Source: GWE2-42-39 sp942493345
Lineage (GTDB): Bacteria > Bacteroidota > Bacteroidia > Bacteroidales > Prolixibacteraceae
NCBI GenBank assembly: GCA_942493345.1
Contig: OW818695.1
Span: 3,968,001-4,032,000 of the forward strand
Direction: 5' to 3'
DNA length: 64,000 bases
Shown: positions 26,345-35,207 of the stretch, piece after piece
How positions within the stretch are numbered: the first letter of the stretch is position 1
Layout of the letters: each line of letters starts with the position of its first letter
Notes under the pieces: generated by a model
Databases searched by the model: none
Seen by the model: the letters and a program-made list of their open reading frames with translations, nothing else
Told to the model about the DNA's origin: nothing
Program-made: the position numbers and the translations under genes

Positions 26345-27037
26345 TTATTTTTCAAGATTGACTTGTGCGCGGGCAATATATTTGTCGATATTGCGACCTT
26401 CGGTTGAATTCGGAAATTTTTTCTTCAGCTCGTTGTAGATGTCCAACGCATCGTTGTACTTATTCATCGATTCGAGTATAGCGGCAGCTTTCAGCATATA
26501 AACAGGTGCAGTAAGTTCATTTTCGCTCAATTGGTATGCTTTTTTGTACTGGCTCAACGCTTTATCGTTTTTGCCAAGTTCCAGGTAGGCATCTCCCTTT
26601 GCTCCTTCAGCAACAGGGGCAACCAGAATATCTTCGGTATCAAATTTATTCAGATATTTAATAGCCTGATCAAAATCACGCAGCCTCAAATATGAAATGC
26701 CGGTGTAATAATTCGCCAGATTAGCTGATTCTGTTACGCCATAATTATCAATGATGTCCAGGAAACCCAGATAATTTCCATCGCCATTGATGGCCAGGTT
26801 AAATGAATCGGTCTGAAAATAATGTTCAGCCATAAACATTTGTTCTTTGGCTTCCTTTTCTTTCGGCTGAATATATAACTTACCAAAACCGAGGTAAATT
26901 AAAACAACAACAACCACTGCACCAATGATGATTGAAAACAACTTTTGATTTTCTTCGATAAACTGCTCGGTTCTTGTCAATGCGCTTTCAACTTCCTGAA
27001 GATTATCTTCCTGTTTGATTTTTTTATTGTTTGCCAT
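26345..27037 (-). CDS. Tetratricopeptide-repeat protein with one membrane anchor
   Basis: 230 aa. A charged N-terminal cytoplasmic segment (residues 1-35) leads to a single membrane helix (LFSIIIGAVVVVVLIYLGF, ~33-52), then TPR helices facing the periplasm. TPR-like units are ANYYTGISYLRLRDFDQAIKYL, GDAYLELGKNDKALSQYKKAY and AAILESMNKYNDALDIYNEL. The plan resembles YfgM, a membrane TPR protein linked to the Sec translocon and BamB in E. coli, but that is only an analogy. It is divergent from recF and in the ribH neighbourhood, an arrangement often seen in Bacteroidetes. Confidence 0.78.
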   Translation of the reverse strand: MANNKKIKQEDNLQEVESALTRTEQFIEENQKLFSIIIGAVVVVVLIYLGFGKLYIQPKEKEAKEQMFMAEHYFQTDSFNLAINGDGNYLGFLDIIDNYGVTESANLANYYTGISYLRLRDFDQAIKYLNKFDTEDILVAPVAEGAKGDAYLELGKNDKALSQYKKAYQLSENELTAPVYMLKAAAILESMNKYNDALDIYNELKKKFPNSTEGRNIDKYIARAQVNLEK

Positions 27038-27225
27038 CTTTTTTAGTCTTGTTCAAAAATCGTGTGGCAAAAATATACTTTTTTCAAAAACAAAAGACAC
27101 AAAAAACCGATAAAATTCAAGATTAATCAACACTTTACTGTTACTATCGTCAAAATGGAACGAATTCATATAAAAAGCGTGTCGTAATTTTGTTAGTTTT
27201 GTTCATCCAAAGCACGGTATTTATA

Positions 27226-28326
27226 ATGTTTATAGAAGAATTATCGCTGGTAAATTTCAAAAATTTCGAACAGGCAGAAATGAAGTTTTCGCCTGATATT
27301 AACTGTTTTATAGGAAACAACGGAGCTGGCAAGACCAACCTGATGGATGCTATTTATTACCTTTCGTTTTGCAAAAGTTTTCTGAACCCGGTCGATTTGC
27401 AGAATATCAGGCACGGTGAGGAATTTTTCGTAGTCCAGGGCAAATACCAGCGGCAGGGAAACGAAGAAAATATTTATTGCGGCCTGAAGAAAGGCAATAA
27501 GAAGCATTTCAAGCGAAATAAAAAAGAATATAAAAAGCTCTCGGAACATATCGGGTTGCTTCCCCTGATTGTCATTACCCCTTCGGATATCGACCTGATT
27601 ATGGGCGGAAGCGACGAACGGCGCAGGTTTATTGATACGGTTATTTCGCTGTACGACCATCAATATCTCGATAGCCTGATCAAATACAACCGGGCTTTGC
27701 TGCAACGGAACAACCTGCTCAAACAATTTGCGTCAACCAACACTTTTCATGCTGAGAACCTTGAAATATGGGACGATCAGTTGGTACATTATGCTGAAAT
27801 TATACACCGCGAACGCAAAATATATATCGAAAAATTCCTGCCTGTTTTTCAGAATTATTACAACCTGATTTCCGGCGGAAATGAAATCATCGGGCTGGAA
27901 CACCAGTCGCATTTGTACGAGGGTGATTTTGCCGGGCAATTGCTGAATGCACGCCAGCGCGACCGGATTCTGCAGTTTACAACCGTCGGCATTCACAAGG
28001 ATGACATTGATTTCAAGCTGGGCGATTTTTCGATTAAAAAACTGGGGTCGCAGGGGCAAAAGAAAACGTTCCTGGTCGCACTGAAACTGGCCCAGTTCAA
28101 CTTTGTAAAAGATATTTCAGGAATTACGCCCATTTTGCTGCTCGACGATATATTCGATAAACTGGACAAACATCGGGTCGAGGAAATTGTGAAACTGGTG
28201 GCCAACGACCATTTCGGGCAAATATTTATTACCGACACCAACCGTGAGCACCTCGACCAGATTATTTCGCGCGTAAATGCCGAATGCCTTATTTTTACAA
28301 TCAACAGCGGGATGGTCGTATCATGA
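27226..28326 (+). CDS. recF: DNA replication and repair protein RecF
   Basis: SMC-like ATPase that loads RecA at gaps and stalled forks. 366 aa from the ATG at 27226 (MFIEELSLVNFKNF); a TTG 12 codons upstream is a longer, unlikely start. Walker A is GNNGAGKTNLMDAIYYL (residues ~31-47). The ABC-type signature is SQGQKKTFLVALKLAQ, and Walker B is LLLDDIFDKLD (~305-315). A TAATTTTG -7 box lies at 27185-27192. Its stop overlaps the next start (ATGA), so it is translationally coupled to the DUF721 gene. dnaA is 19 kb away, not adjacent as in many bacteria. Confidence 0.95.
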   Translation: MFIEELSLVNFKNFEQAEMKFSPDINCFIGNNGAGKTNLMDAIYYLSFCKSFLNPVDLQNIRHGEEFFVVQGKYQRQGNEENIYCGLKKGNKKHFKRNKKEYKKLSEHIGLLPLIVITPSDIDLIMGGSDERRRFIDTVISLYDHQYLDSLIKYNRALLQRNNLLKQFASTNTFHAENLEIWDDQLVHYAEIIHRERKIYIEKFLPVFQNYYNLISGGNEIIGLEHQSHLYEGDFAGQLLNARQRDRILQFTTVGIHKDDIDFKLGDFSIKKLGSQGQKKTFLVALKLAQFNFVKDISGITPILLLDDIFDKLDKHRVEEIVKLVANDHFGQIFITDTNREHLDQIISRVNAECLIFTINSGMVVS

Positions 28327-28613
28327 GAAAGAAGAACACACAAAGTTTGCGCGATGTGCTGAAAGATTACATCGTCGAGAACCGGCTGGACAACAAACTT
28401 GCCGAAATCGATTTGATTAATTCATGGGAACGGATGCTGGGAAAAACCGTGGCCCGGTACACAAAAAACATATACATCCAGAACCGGATTTTGTTTGTGG
28501 AAACGAGCTCGGCCATGGTACGCAACGAATTGATGATGATCCGCGAAGAAATACGCAAAAGGCTGAACGAAGAAGCCGGACGCGAAGTGATTGACAAGAT
28601 ACATTTTAGCTGA
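28323..28613 (+). CDS. DUF721 (DciA-like) protein
   Basis: Small basic protein, 96 aa, of the DUF721 family. Members related to DciA help load or operate the replicative helicase DnaB in bacteria lacking DnaC. Visible: LRDVLKDYIVENRLDNKLAE, then SWERMLGKTVARYTKNIYIQNRILFVETSS, the family core. The ATG at 28323 shares four bases with the recF stop. The pairing with recF fits a replication or repair role; exact function is inferred. Confidence 0.82.
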   Translation: MRKKNTQSLRDVLKDYIVENRLDNKLAEIDLINSWERMLGKTVARYTKNIYIQNRILFVETSSAMVRNELMMIREEIRKRLNEEAGREVIDKIHFS

Positions 28614-28620
28614 TTTTGCA

Positions 28621-29253
28621 ATGATTTTACTGAGCACAGCATATTTCCCGAACATTGAATATTGTTCGAAACTGATATCCAACCCCACCGTTTTTATCGA
28701 GCAGCACGAGCATTTCGTCAAACAAACGTATCGCAACCGAGCGATGATATTGGCCGCCAACGGAACGGTCCCGCTGATTGTCCCGGTGGTGAAAGGCCGG
28801 GGGGCAAAAATAAAAATCAAGGATTTACAAATTGCATACGACGAAGATTGGCAGCGCAACCACTGGCGTACCCTGTTTTCGGCTTACAACTCCTCCCCTT
28901 TTTTTGAATTTTATGCCGACGATTTTGAACCTTTTTTTCAGAAGAAATACAAATTTTTACTTGATCTGAATACCGACATTTTAAATGTGTTGATCGGCTT
29001 ACTGGAAATTGAACCTGAAATCAGACTGACCGAAAGTTTCGAACAGGTCCCGGATGGCTGTTTGAACTTCAGGGAAAAATTTCACCCCAAAAATCTTATT
29101 TCTTCGGAAAATATTGATGCCCGACACATCGAATACACGCAGGTCTTTTCAGAGAAAACAGGCTTCGCTCCCGGTCTGAGCATCCTCGATTTGCTTTTTA
29201 ATGCTGGGAACCAAGCATATTCCATTATGGAAGATGAAGAAAAGATGAGATAG
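28621..29253 (+). CDS. WbqC-like family protein
   Basis: Protein of the WbqC family, 210 aa, widespread in Bacteroidetes with no established activity. It was named from O-antigen clusters, where it is thought to act in amino-sugar modification. The N-terminus LLSTAYFPNIEYCSKLISN is typical, as are FVKQTYRNRAMILAANG, then QIAYDEDWQRNHWRTLFSAYNSSPFFEFY and LSILDLLFNAGNQA at the end. Start at the ATG at 28621, seven bases after the DUF721 stop; an earlier in-frame start would overlap that gene. Third gene of recF-DUF721-WbqC. Confidence 0.82.
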   Translation: MILLSTAYFPNIEYCSKLISNPTVFIEQHEHFVKQTYRNRAMILAANGTVPLIVPVVKGRGAKIKIKDLQIAYDEDWQRNHWRTLFSAYNSSPFFEFYADDFEPFFQKKYKFLLDLNTDILNVLIGLLEIEPEIRLTESFEQVPDGCLNFREKFHPKNLISSENIDARHIEYTQVFSEKTGFAPGLSILDLLFNAGNQAYSIMEDEEKMR

Positions 29254-29381
29254 AAATTTTAAATGATGGATTTTGAATTTTGAATGATTCCGACACACGA
29301 TTCTTATTGTCTGTTGCCGTTTTCTATGCTTTCACGGGTTGTTCCTGCCCACTACTGCGACTGTTTACAGAAAACTTCCCG

Positions 29382-29816
29382 TCACTTTTTGTCGAGAATA
29401 TCCGTCACGAATAACGTTATAACTTCAGCATGATCGAACGCCGGTTCCGGGAGTCTTGACAACGGGAACCAGGCAACTTTTTTGGCATCGTCACCCGCTT
29501 TTATTGCCTGCAATTCTTCCAGAAAAATATAATAAACCACCGATATGGTTCGCCCCCGCGGATCGCGGTTAATTGCATCGAAGGTGCGGAATTGGGTCAT
29601 CGCATTGACTTTCAGGCCGGTTTCTTCTTCCAGTTCGCGAATGCAGGCATTCTCCAGAAGTTCGCCCATGTTCACAAAACCGCCCGGTAGCGCCCATTTT
29701 CCCTTAAAAGGCTCAGCCCCCCGCTCAATCAGCAGAATTTGCCATTTGTCTTGCTGTTTACACAAAACAATGGCATCAACAGTGAGTGCCGGCCTCGGAT
29801 ATTTGTAAGTATACAT
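29382..29816 (-). CDS. NUDIX hydrolase
   Basis: Nucleoside-diphosphate-linked pyrophosphatase, 144 aa. The NUDIX box is complete: GFVNMGELLENACIRELEEE followed by TGL (residues ~45-67, pattern Gx5Ex7REUxEExGU). Flanking strands are typical (TVDAIVLCKQQDKWQILLIERG and PFKGKWALPGGF). This ADP-ribose or NAD-type subgroup often contains regulators or housecleaning enzymes; substrate not readable. It begins 16 bp after the cysteate synthase gene on the same strand and is probably in its operon. Confidence 0.9.
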   Translation of the reverse strand: MYTYKYPRPALTVDAIVLCKQQDKWQILLIERGAEPFKGKWALPGGFVNMGELLENACIRELEEETGLKVNAMTQFRTFDAINRDPRGRTISVVYYIFLEELQAIKAGDDAKKVAWFPLSRLPEPAFDHAEVITLFVTDILDKK

Positions 29817-29832
29817 GATTCAATAAGAGAAC

Positions 29833-31155
29833 CTAAATAGCTTTTTCTACTAAAACATTAATATTGAATAACGATTCAATTCTTTCGGCAACATCTTCCA
29901 ATTTCGGATCGAGGTCAAAAATACACTGCGGCTTCAGGTAAAAGAACTCCTTTTCGCTTTTAAAACGGGCTTCTCCCCCGCCGGTAATATTCAGCATGAT
30001 CAGATCATCGGCTGAAACCGTTCCATCGTTTGCCGCATTGACCAAAGAGGCAACAGCAATTGCCGAAGCCGGGTGAATATCAATTCCTTCGCTTTCGATG
30101 AAAAGTTCCTGAGCAGCGCGACCTTCCTCGTTGGTGGCAGAAAGCACATCGCCACCGGTGTCTTTCAGCGCATCGAACAAACCGCCCACAATAGGATACG
30201 GCGGTTTCCGGTTCGACAACACTTTGGCATCTATCATTTCGACCTGACGGCGTGCCAGGTCGTCGTCCAGTGGCAGCATATTTCGCGAACCGGCTTTCCA
30301 TGCGTCTTTCATCGGGACAAAAGGCTCGTTCTGCGAAACCATCAGTTTCATTTTTTTTGTCCCGAAGCGGCCATCTTCAATGAACCGGAGATTGGCTTCC
30401 CATGCTGCAATTGCACCGGTTCCGCTTCCAACCGCCTGAAAATAATAGTCAGGTATTTCGCCAATCGTTGTCACTGCCGACAGTACCGTAGTTGACATTC
30501 CATCGCGTCGGGCCACGTTTTTTGCACCTCCTTCAGCAATAAAAGAATTGAGTTGAACAGCCAGGTTCGACAGAAAAATGGCATCGAAATAGTCGCCACC
30601 CGATTTGCAGCAAATTACTTTTACACAATCGCGAATGGGTTGGTCGAACCAAAGGGCATCCAAATTATCTTCCGGAATACACAATAAAAGCGGAATATTA
30701 TTGTCGGAACAAACACGAGCAAACGCACGGGCCGTATTTCCGGCCGAAGCAACCACCAAAATTTTGTTCATTGATTCGCTCATCCGGGCACAAACCGAAT
30801 AGGCTTCGGTTTCCTTGAATGAACAGGTTTTCATCGTGGCGCCTTTTTCGGGCCAATAGCCGTTGAAGGTGATCCAAAGATTGTTCAATCCCAACTTCTT
30901 GGCCAGTCCTTCGCTTTTGTAGGTAACCGGCGACGACGATCCCTGAAGCATCCGGTGAACAGGCAACCAGTCGGAAAATTTATATAACCCAAAAGAGTCG
31001 TCCTTTACTTCAATCTGTTTTTTCTCGTATACCGCCCGGATTAAACTATTCTTTCCATCTGCTTCGGCATCAAGCGTCCATCCTTGATCTTCAAAGATTT
31101 TCCCTGTTGCAACCGACTGAAGTTTATAATTGGTAGCCTGAAATTTTGGGTTCAT
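29833..31155 (-). CDS. Cysteate synthase-like PLP enzyme (threonine-synthase relative)
   Basis: PLP-dependent beta-replacement enzyme of the threonine synthase fold, 441 aa. It resembles the Bacteroidales proteins annotated as cysteate synthase, which make L-cysteate from O-phosphoserine and sulfite. The PLP Lys is in TMKTCSFKETEAYS, and the phosphate-binding glycine loop in LVVASAGNTARAFARV. VGSGTGAIAAWEANLR and MLNITGGGEARFKSEK complete the cofactor site. In this phylum cysteate feeds sulfonolipid (capnine-type) synthesis. No cysteate acyltransferase is in the window, so that link is inference. Start at the ATG at 31153-31155; a TTG upstream is weaker. NUDIX gene follows 16 bp later. Confidence 0.75.
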   Translation of the reverse strand: MNPKFQATNYKLQSVATGKIFEDQGWTLDAEADGKNSLIRAVYEKKQIEVKDDSFGLYKFSDWLPVHRMLQGSSSPVTYKSEGLAKKLGLNNLWITFNGYWPEKGATMKTCSFKETEAYSVCARMSESMNKILVVASAGNTARAFARVCSDNNIPLLLCIPEDNLDALWFDQPIRDCVKVICCKSGGDYFDAIFLSNLAVQLNSFIAEGGAKNVARRDGMSTTVLSAVTTIGEIPDYYFQAVGSGTGAIAAWEANLRFIEDGRFGTKKMKLMVSQNEPFVPMKDAWKAGSRNMLPLDDDLARRQVEMIDAKVLSNRKPPYPIVGGLFDALKDTGGDVLSATNEEGRAAQELFIESEGIDIHPASAIAVASLVNAANDGTVSADDLIMLNITGGGEARFKSEKEFFYLKPQCIFDLDPKLEDVAERIESLFNINVLVEKAI

Positions 31156-31334
31156 GTTTTCTTTAATTTTTAAGAATTTCAAAAGTATTAAAATATGAAG
31201 AAGATAAAAATCAGAATTTATACTTAATTACGCCAATTCTGAAATATGAGAAGATCAAAAATGACATAGTTCGTGAGCTTAAAATACTCTGGCAGAAAAC
31301 CCGGATGTAATGAAATCATTTCTATTTTTACACC

Positions 31335-31673
31335 ATGAAAATCATTCGCTATACATTATTCGTAATGGTATTGGCTTCCGGCCTGTCGTGTTCCATGCAA
31401 TCGAAAGTTACAAGGCAATTTAAAGGGATGAGCAAAGCCGAACTGGATAAACATTTCGGACAAAATGGAGTGATTGTCCCACTCTCGTCCGATAAAAAAT
31501 ATGTTTCATATACCCAAACAAAAAATTTGCGGAGTACACCTATAAACAAAGGAGTTACCACGCTCGATCCCATGGTTAGCCCTTCGGTCGAAAAGAGGCA
31601 AAAGTTTATTTTTTATCTCGATAAAGAAGGCAAAGTGTCTGAATGCAAATACGATGTGGATTACCAGCATTAA
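31335..31673 (+). CDS. Small lipoprotein of unknown function
   Basis: 112 aa. The signal sequence MKIIRYTLFVMVLASGLSC ends in a lipobox-like LSC, Cys19 being the lipid-attachment site, so it is probably membrane-anchored in the envelope. The mature part is basic (KVTRQFKGMSKAELDKHFG) with the short phrase QKFIFYLDKEGKVSECKYDVDY near the end. The MSKAELDKHFG and DKEGKV..C pattern recalls small SmpA/BamE-like folds, but similarity is too slight to assign. No homologous neighbour. It ends 75 bp before the tRNA-Leu gene. Confidence 0.7.
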   Translation: MKIIRYTLFVMVLASGLSCSMQSKVTRQFKGMSKAELDKHFGQNGVIVPLSSDKKYVSYTQTKNLRSTPINKGVTTLDPMVSPSVEKRQKFIFYLDKEGKVSECKYDVDYQH

Positions 31674-31700
31674 TAAGTTCACTTTTTTCAGAAAATAGTG

Positions 31701-31729
31701 TTTGCGTTTTCAGAATTTTTATAGTTTTG
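31701..31729 (+). promoter_or_regulatory. tRNA-Leu promoter (TTTG-N17-TAGTTTTG)
   Basis: TTTG at 31701-31704 and TAGTTTTG at 31722-31729 form a near-ideal Bacteroidetes sigma-ABfr promoter, ending 18 bp before the tRNA gene. Confidence 0.75.
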
Positions 31730-31747
31730 CACTCACGTTAAAAACAA

Positions 31748-31831
31748 GCCCAGATGGTGGAATTGGTAGACACGCTAGTTTCAGGGACTAGTGTCCGTAA
31801 GGATGTGCAAGTTCGAGTCTTGTTCTGGGTA
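31748..31831 (+). tRNA. tRNA-Leu (anticodon CAG)
   Basis: 84-nt class II tRNA. The acceptor stem GCCCAGA pairs with TCTGGGT (one G-U pair), with A as discriminator. D-arm region GTGGAATTGGTAGACAC. Anticodon stem CTAGT/ACTAG with loop TTCAGGG, anticodon CAG. A long variable arm (TGTCCGTAAGGATGT) follows, as in leucine tRNAs, then the T-loop TTCGAGT. CCA is not encoded. A good promoter precedes it. Confidence 0.95.
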
Positions 31832-31863
31832 CAAAAAGAGGTAAACTGGTTGGTTTGCCTCTT

Positions 31864-32826
31864 TTATTTTTCGGGCGAAATGGTTTGCAGTGGCAAAAAA
31901 AATGAAAATCGTGAACCTTTATCAACTTCCGATTCGACCTGTATTTTTCCACCCAGTAATTCGACCAATCCTTTGCAGATCGACAGTCCAAGGCCAAACC
32001 GCCGTTCTCCAATATTCATGGTACGGGTGGCATAAAAGCGTTCGAAAATTTTATCTTGCTGGTCTTTGGGTATTCCATTTCCGGTATCTTCTACATAAAA
32101 TTCGATTCCATTTTCAACCTGTTTATACCCAAATACCACCTGCCCTTTCGATGTAAATTTAATTGCATTGTTCAGTAAGTTGGTCAGCACCTGCCCGATC
32201 CGGATGGGGTCGGAATGAACCATATCCGAATCGTCGGGAAAACCTTTTTCAATGATCAATTCAATTTCTTTGCCCTGCTTTTTAAGCAATACTTCAGAGA
32301 AATTCATGTAAATATTGTCCATCATTTCATTTAATTGAAAATCAATTTTAACAATATCCAAAAGATTTTCCTGCAGCTGAGAAATATCAATAATATCATT
32401 GATAAGCACCAGTAAATTATTTCCGTTGTTGATGATATGCCTGGTAAATTCTTTTTTTCGTTCGTCCGAATACGTTTCCTCCTGAAGCAGACTGCTAAAA
32501 CCCATAATTCCGTTCAGCGGCGTACGGATTTCATGCGACATATTTGCCAAAAAAGCCGATTTCATGCGATCCGACTCTTCGGCTTTTAAACGTGCCTTTC
32601 GGAGTTTTTCTTCAATCACATTCTTCTTGTTTATTTCTCGCCGGATTAATAAAAACAATAAAAATGCTGTGGCAAGTACATAAAACCACCCTTTATAGGT
32701 TTGTATATGGGTGAGTTGATCGTGATCATCAGTAAAATTCAATAATATTTTGTCTGAAAATAGTATCCAGAGAAAACCTAAAACCAAATAGATAATTGAT
32801 ATTTTTATGGCAATTCTATTTTTCAT
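31864..32826 (-). CDS. Membrane sensor histidine kinase
   Basis: Histidine kinase, 320 aa, with two membrane helices (residues ~8-24 and ~46-62) bracketing a ~20-residue periplasmic loop too small for a classical ligand domain. A short coiled coil follows, then HisKA with the intact phospho-accepting His98 in MSHEIRTPLNGIMG. HATPase_c has N box LTNLLNNAIKFTSKG, G1 VEDTGNGIP and G2 RFGLGLSICKGLVELLGG. No response regulator is adjacent, so it is an orphan kinase here. Its end lies 33 bp from the tRNA-Leu 3' end on the opposite strand. Confidence 0.92.
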   Translation of the reverse strand: MKNRIAIKISIIYLVLGFLWILFSDKILLNFTDDHDQLTHIQTYKGWFYVLATAFLLFLLIRREINKKNVIEEKLRKARLKAEESDRMKSAFLANMSHEIRTPLNGIMGFSSLLQEETYSDERKKEFTRHIINNGNNLLVLINDIIDISQLQENLLDIVKIDFQLNEMMDNIYMNFSEVLLKKQGKEIELIIEKGFPDDSDMVHSDPIRIGQVLTNLLNNAIKFTSKGQVVFGYKQVENGIEFYVEDTGNGIPKDQQDKIFERFYATRTMNIGERRFGLGLSICKGLVELLGGKIQVESEVDKGSRFSFFLPLQTISPEK

Positions 32827-32893
32827 GATATACGAATAGTAATAGTTGTTTCAAGTTAAGAATAAATCTTCTCAATAAAAACAGTCTTTTGTA

Positions 32894-33718
32894 ATGAGTG
32901 AAATTACAGGCAATTTTTTTCTGGCAGACGGGTTTTTCGAACCCATTGAAAAATTTGAAAAAGTCAGCCGGAAAATGATATTTGAAGTATACGAAGTGAT
33001 CCGCGTCATAAGCGGGGTTCCTCTATTCTGCGAAGATCATTTCTGCCGGATGATGAACTCATTGCAACTTTTGCACAAAAATATACCTGTTGATTTTCAA
33101 GATTTTGAGGAGCAGATGAAACTTCTTTCCAGCAAAAATAATTTCCAAAACGGGAATATAAAAATCGTTGTTGGCGAACAGACCAAAAATCTACTGATGT
33201 ACTTCATTCCTCACCACTATCCGGCAGAAGCAGAATACCGGCAAGGTGTAAAAACCGATTTTTATCATGCAGAACGAGTCAACCCAAACGTAAAAGCGCA
33301 CCTGGCCGAACTCCGTAAGAATGTAAATGATTACCTGAAAGAAAGTGGTTATTTCGAAGTTTTTTATGTCGACCGAAATGGCGCAATAACCGAGGGCAGC
33401 AGATCAAATGTATTTTTCATCCGGGAAGGGATAGTTTATACCTGTCCGCCAGAAAAAGTTTTGTTGGGAGTCACCCGCCAAAAAGTTATTGAATGCCTGA
33501 AAAACACAAATATCCCGCTGATAGAAACAGCAGTTACAGAAGCCGAAGCCGCTTCGTTTGAATCTGTTTTTCTGACCGGGACGTCGCCAAAAATATTGCC
33601 TGTTTCGGCCATCGACGAATTGAAATTTTCGTGCGCCAGCGAAACGATGCAGAAAATCCGGAACGAATACGACCGGATGATAGAACAGTATGTTCAATTA
33701 AAACTTGCTGCCCGGTAA
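32894..33718 (+). CDS. Class IV PLP aminotransferase
   Basis: Fold-type IV PLP enzyme, 274 aa (branched-chain aminotransferase, D-amino-acid aminotransferase or aminodeoxychorismate lyase group). Marks: FEVYEVIRVISGVPLFCEDHFCRMMNS at the N-terminus, the probable PLP-Lys region NPNVKAHLAELRKN, the cofactor Glu in ITEGSRSNVFFI, and VLLGVTRQKVIECL. SVFLTGTSPKILPVSAI is the conserved C-terminal block. Reaction not assignable from sequence; there is no pabAB or ilv gene nearby. Divergent from the histidine kinase gene. Confidence 0.85.
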   Translation: MSEITGNFFLADGFFEPIEKFEKVSRKMIFEVYEVIRVISGVPLFCEDHFCRMMNSLQLLHKNIPVDFQDFEEQMKLLSSKNNFQNGNIKIVVGEQTKNLLMYFIPHHYPAEAEYRQGVKTDFYHAERVNPNVKAHLAELRKNVNDYLKESGYFEVFYVDRNGAITEGSRSNVFFIREGIVYTCPPEKVLLGVTRQKVIECLKNTNIPLIETAVTEAEAASFESVFLTGTSPKILPVSAIDELKFSCASETMQKIRNEYDRMIEQYVQLKLAAR

Positions 33719-33771
33719 ATATCAGCGAAATCTGGAATACATTCTGCTACGCAAACTTTCTTATATTTGCC

Positions 33772-33779
33772 GCATTAAA
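33772..33779 (+). promoter_or_regulatory. Putative -7 promoter box (TATATTTG)
   Basis: Exact TAnnTTTG match, 12 bp before the rlmD ATG and downstream of the aminotransferase stop, suggesting rlmD has its own promoter. Confidence 0.45.
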
Positions 33780-33791
33780 AATTCAGTAAAA

Positions 33792-35207
33792 ATGGGAAGA
33801 AGCAAGCAAAAAAAACCGTTGCTTGAAAACGTCAGGATTATCGATGTGGGTGCCGAAGGCAAAGCCATAGCAAGAGTGAACGATATGGTGGTTTTTACGA
33901 CCCATGTGGTACCCGGCGACCTGGTGGATATACAGGTTACCAGCAAACGCAAAAAATACATGGAAGGCCGTGTAACTGCTATCCGCGAATATTCGACCGA
34001 ACGGCAGGACGCATTTTGCCAGCATTTTGGAGTTTGCGGCGGATGCAAATGGCAGTTTCTTCCTTACGAACGACAGCTTTTTTACAAACAGAAACAAGTA
34101 GCCGATCAATTACGACGTATCGGCCACATTGAATTGCCGGAAATCAACCCCATTTTAGGCTCGGCAAAAACAACTTATTACCGGAATAAGCTGGAATTCA
34201 GCTTTTCGAACAAACGCTGGCTTACCGAAAAAGAAATAGGAACCGATTTTGAAATAAACGACATGAACGCACTGGGCTTCCATGTGCCGGGACTGTTCGA
34301 TAAAATCATCGATATTGAAAAGTGCTGGTTGCAGGGCGACCCGTCGAATGAAATACGGAACTTTCTTAGAAGCTACGCACTGGAGCACCAACTCGAATTT
34401 TTCGACATCAAAAATATTGCAGGTTTTTTGCGCAACATCATTGTCCGCACCTCCACTACCGGCGAATTGATGGTGATTGTTTCCATGTTCAGGGAAGATA
34501 AAAAAGAGCGCGAACAACTGCTGGAGGCACTGGCGGTGCAATTTCCGCAAATTACTTCGCTGATGTACGTGATCAACCCGAAATGCAACGACACGCTAAC
34601 CGACCAGGATATTTTGGTATACCGGGGCAACGACCATATTTTCGAAGAAATGGAAGGCCTTCGTTTTAAAATCGGGCCGAAAAGTTTTTACCAGACCAAT
34701 TCGGAACAAGCCTACGAATTATATAAAGTAGCCCGCGAATTTGCCGGTTTAACAGGCAGTGAAACCGTTTACGACCTGTACACCGGAACCGGAACCATCG
34801 CCAATTTTATTGCATCGAAAGCAAAAAAAGTAGTTGGAATTGAATATGTGCCCGAAGCCATCGATGATGCCCGGGTGAATGCAGCGTTGAATGGAATCGG
34901 CAACACCATTTTCTTTGCCGGCGATATGAAAGACCTGCTGACCCGCGATTTTATTGCTGAAAATGGCCGTCCCGACGTGATTATTACTGACCCGCCACGT
35001 GCAGGGATGCACGAAGATGTGGTTTGGATGATGCTGAATACCGGCGCCCAACGAATTGTGTATGTGAGTTGTAACCCGGCGACACAAGCCCGCGATATCC
35101 AGTTGCTTTCCGAAAAATACAAGGTTACAAAAATACAACCAGTGGATATGTTTCCTCACACCCACCATGTTGAAAATGTTGTATTAATGGAGCAAATTGT
35201 TTCTTAA
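33792..35207 (+). CDS. rlmD: 23S rRNA (uracil-C5)-methyltransferase, RlmD/RumA type
   Basis: SAM-dependent rRNA uracil-5 methyltransferase, 471 aa. The ATG at 33792 gives MGRSKQKKPLLENV; earlier in-frame codons lie before a TATATTTG promoter box and are rejected. An N-terminal TRAM domain (residues ~10-65) is followed by the 4Fe-4S cysteines in CQHFGVCGGCKWQF and a later Cys in EKCWLQGD. The methyltransferase core has VYDLYTGTGTIANFIA (SAM site), TDPPRAGMHEDV, and the catalytic Cys in YVSCNPATQARD. Which uracil is methylated (1939 in E. coli RlmD) is inferred. Its stop overlaps the convergent lactonase stop. Confidence 0.9.
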   Translation: MGRSKQKKPLLENVRIIDVGAEGKAIARVNDMVVFTTHVVPGDLVDIQVTSKRKKYMEGRVTAIREYSTERQDAFCQHFGVCGGCKWQFLPYERQLFYKQKQVADQLRRIGHIELPEINPILGSAKTTYYRNKLEFSFSNKRWLTEKEIGTDFEINDMNALGFHVPGLFDKIIDIEKCWLQGDPSNEIRNFLRSYALEHQLEFFDIKNIAGFLRNIIVRTSTTGELMVIVSMFREDKKEREQLLEALAVQFPQITSLMYVINPKCNDTLTDQDILVYRGNDHIFEEMEGLRFKIGPKSFYQTNSEQAYELYKVAREFAGLTGSETVYDLYTGTGTIANFIASKAKKVVGIEYVPEAIDDARVNAALNGIGNTIFFAGDMKDLLTRDFIAENGRPDVIITDPPRAGMHEDVVWMMLNTGAQRIVYVSCNPATQARDIQLLSEKYKVTKIQPVDMFPHTHHVENVVLMEQIVS

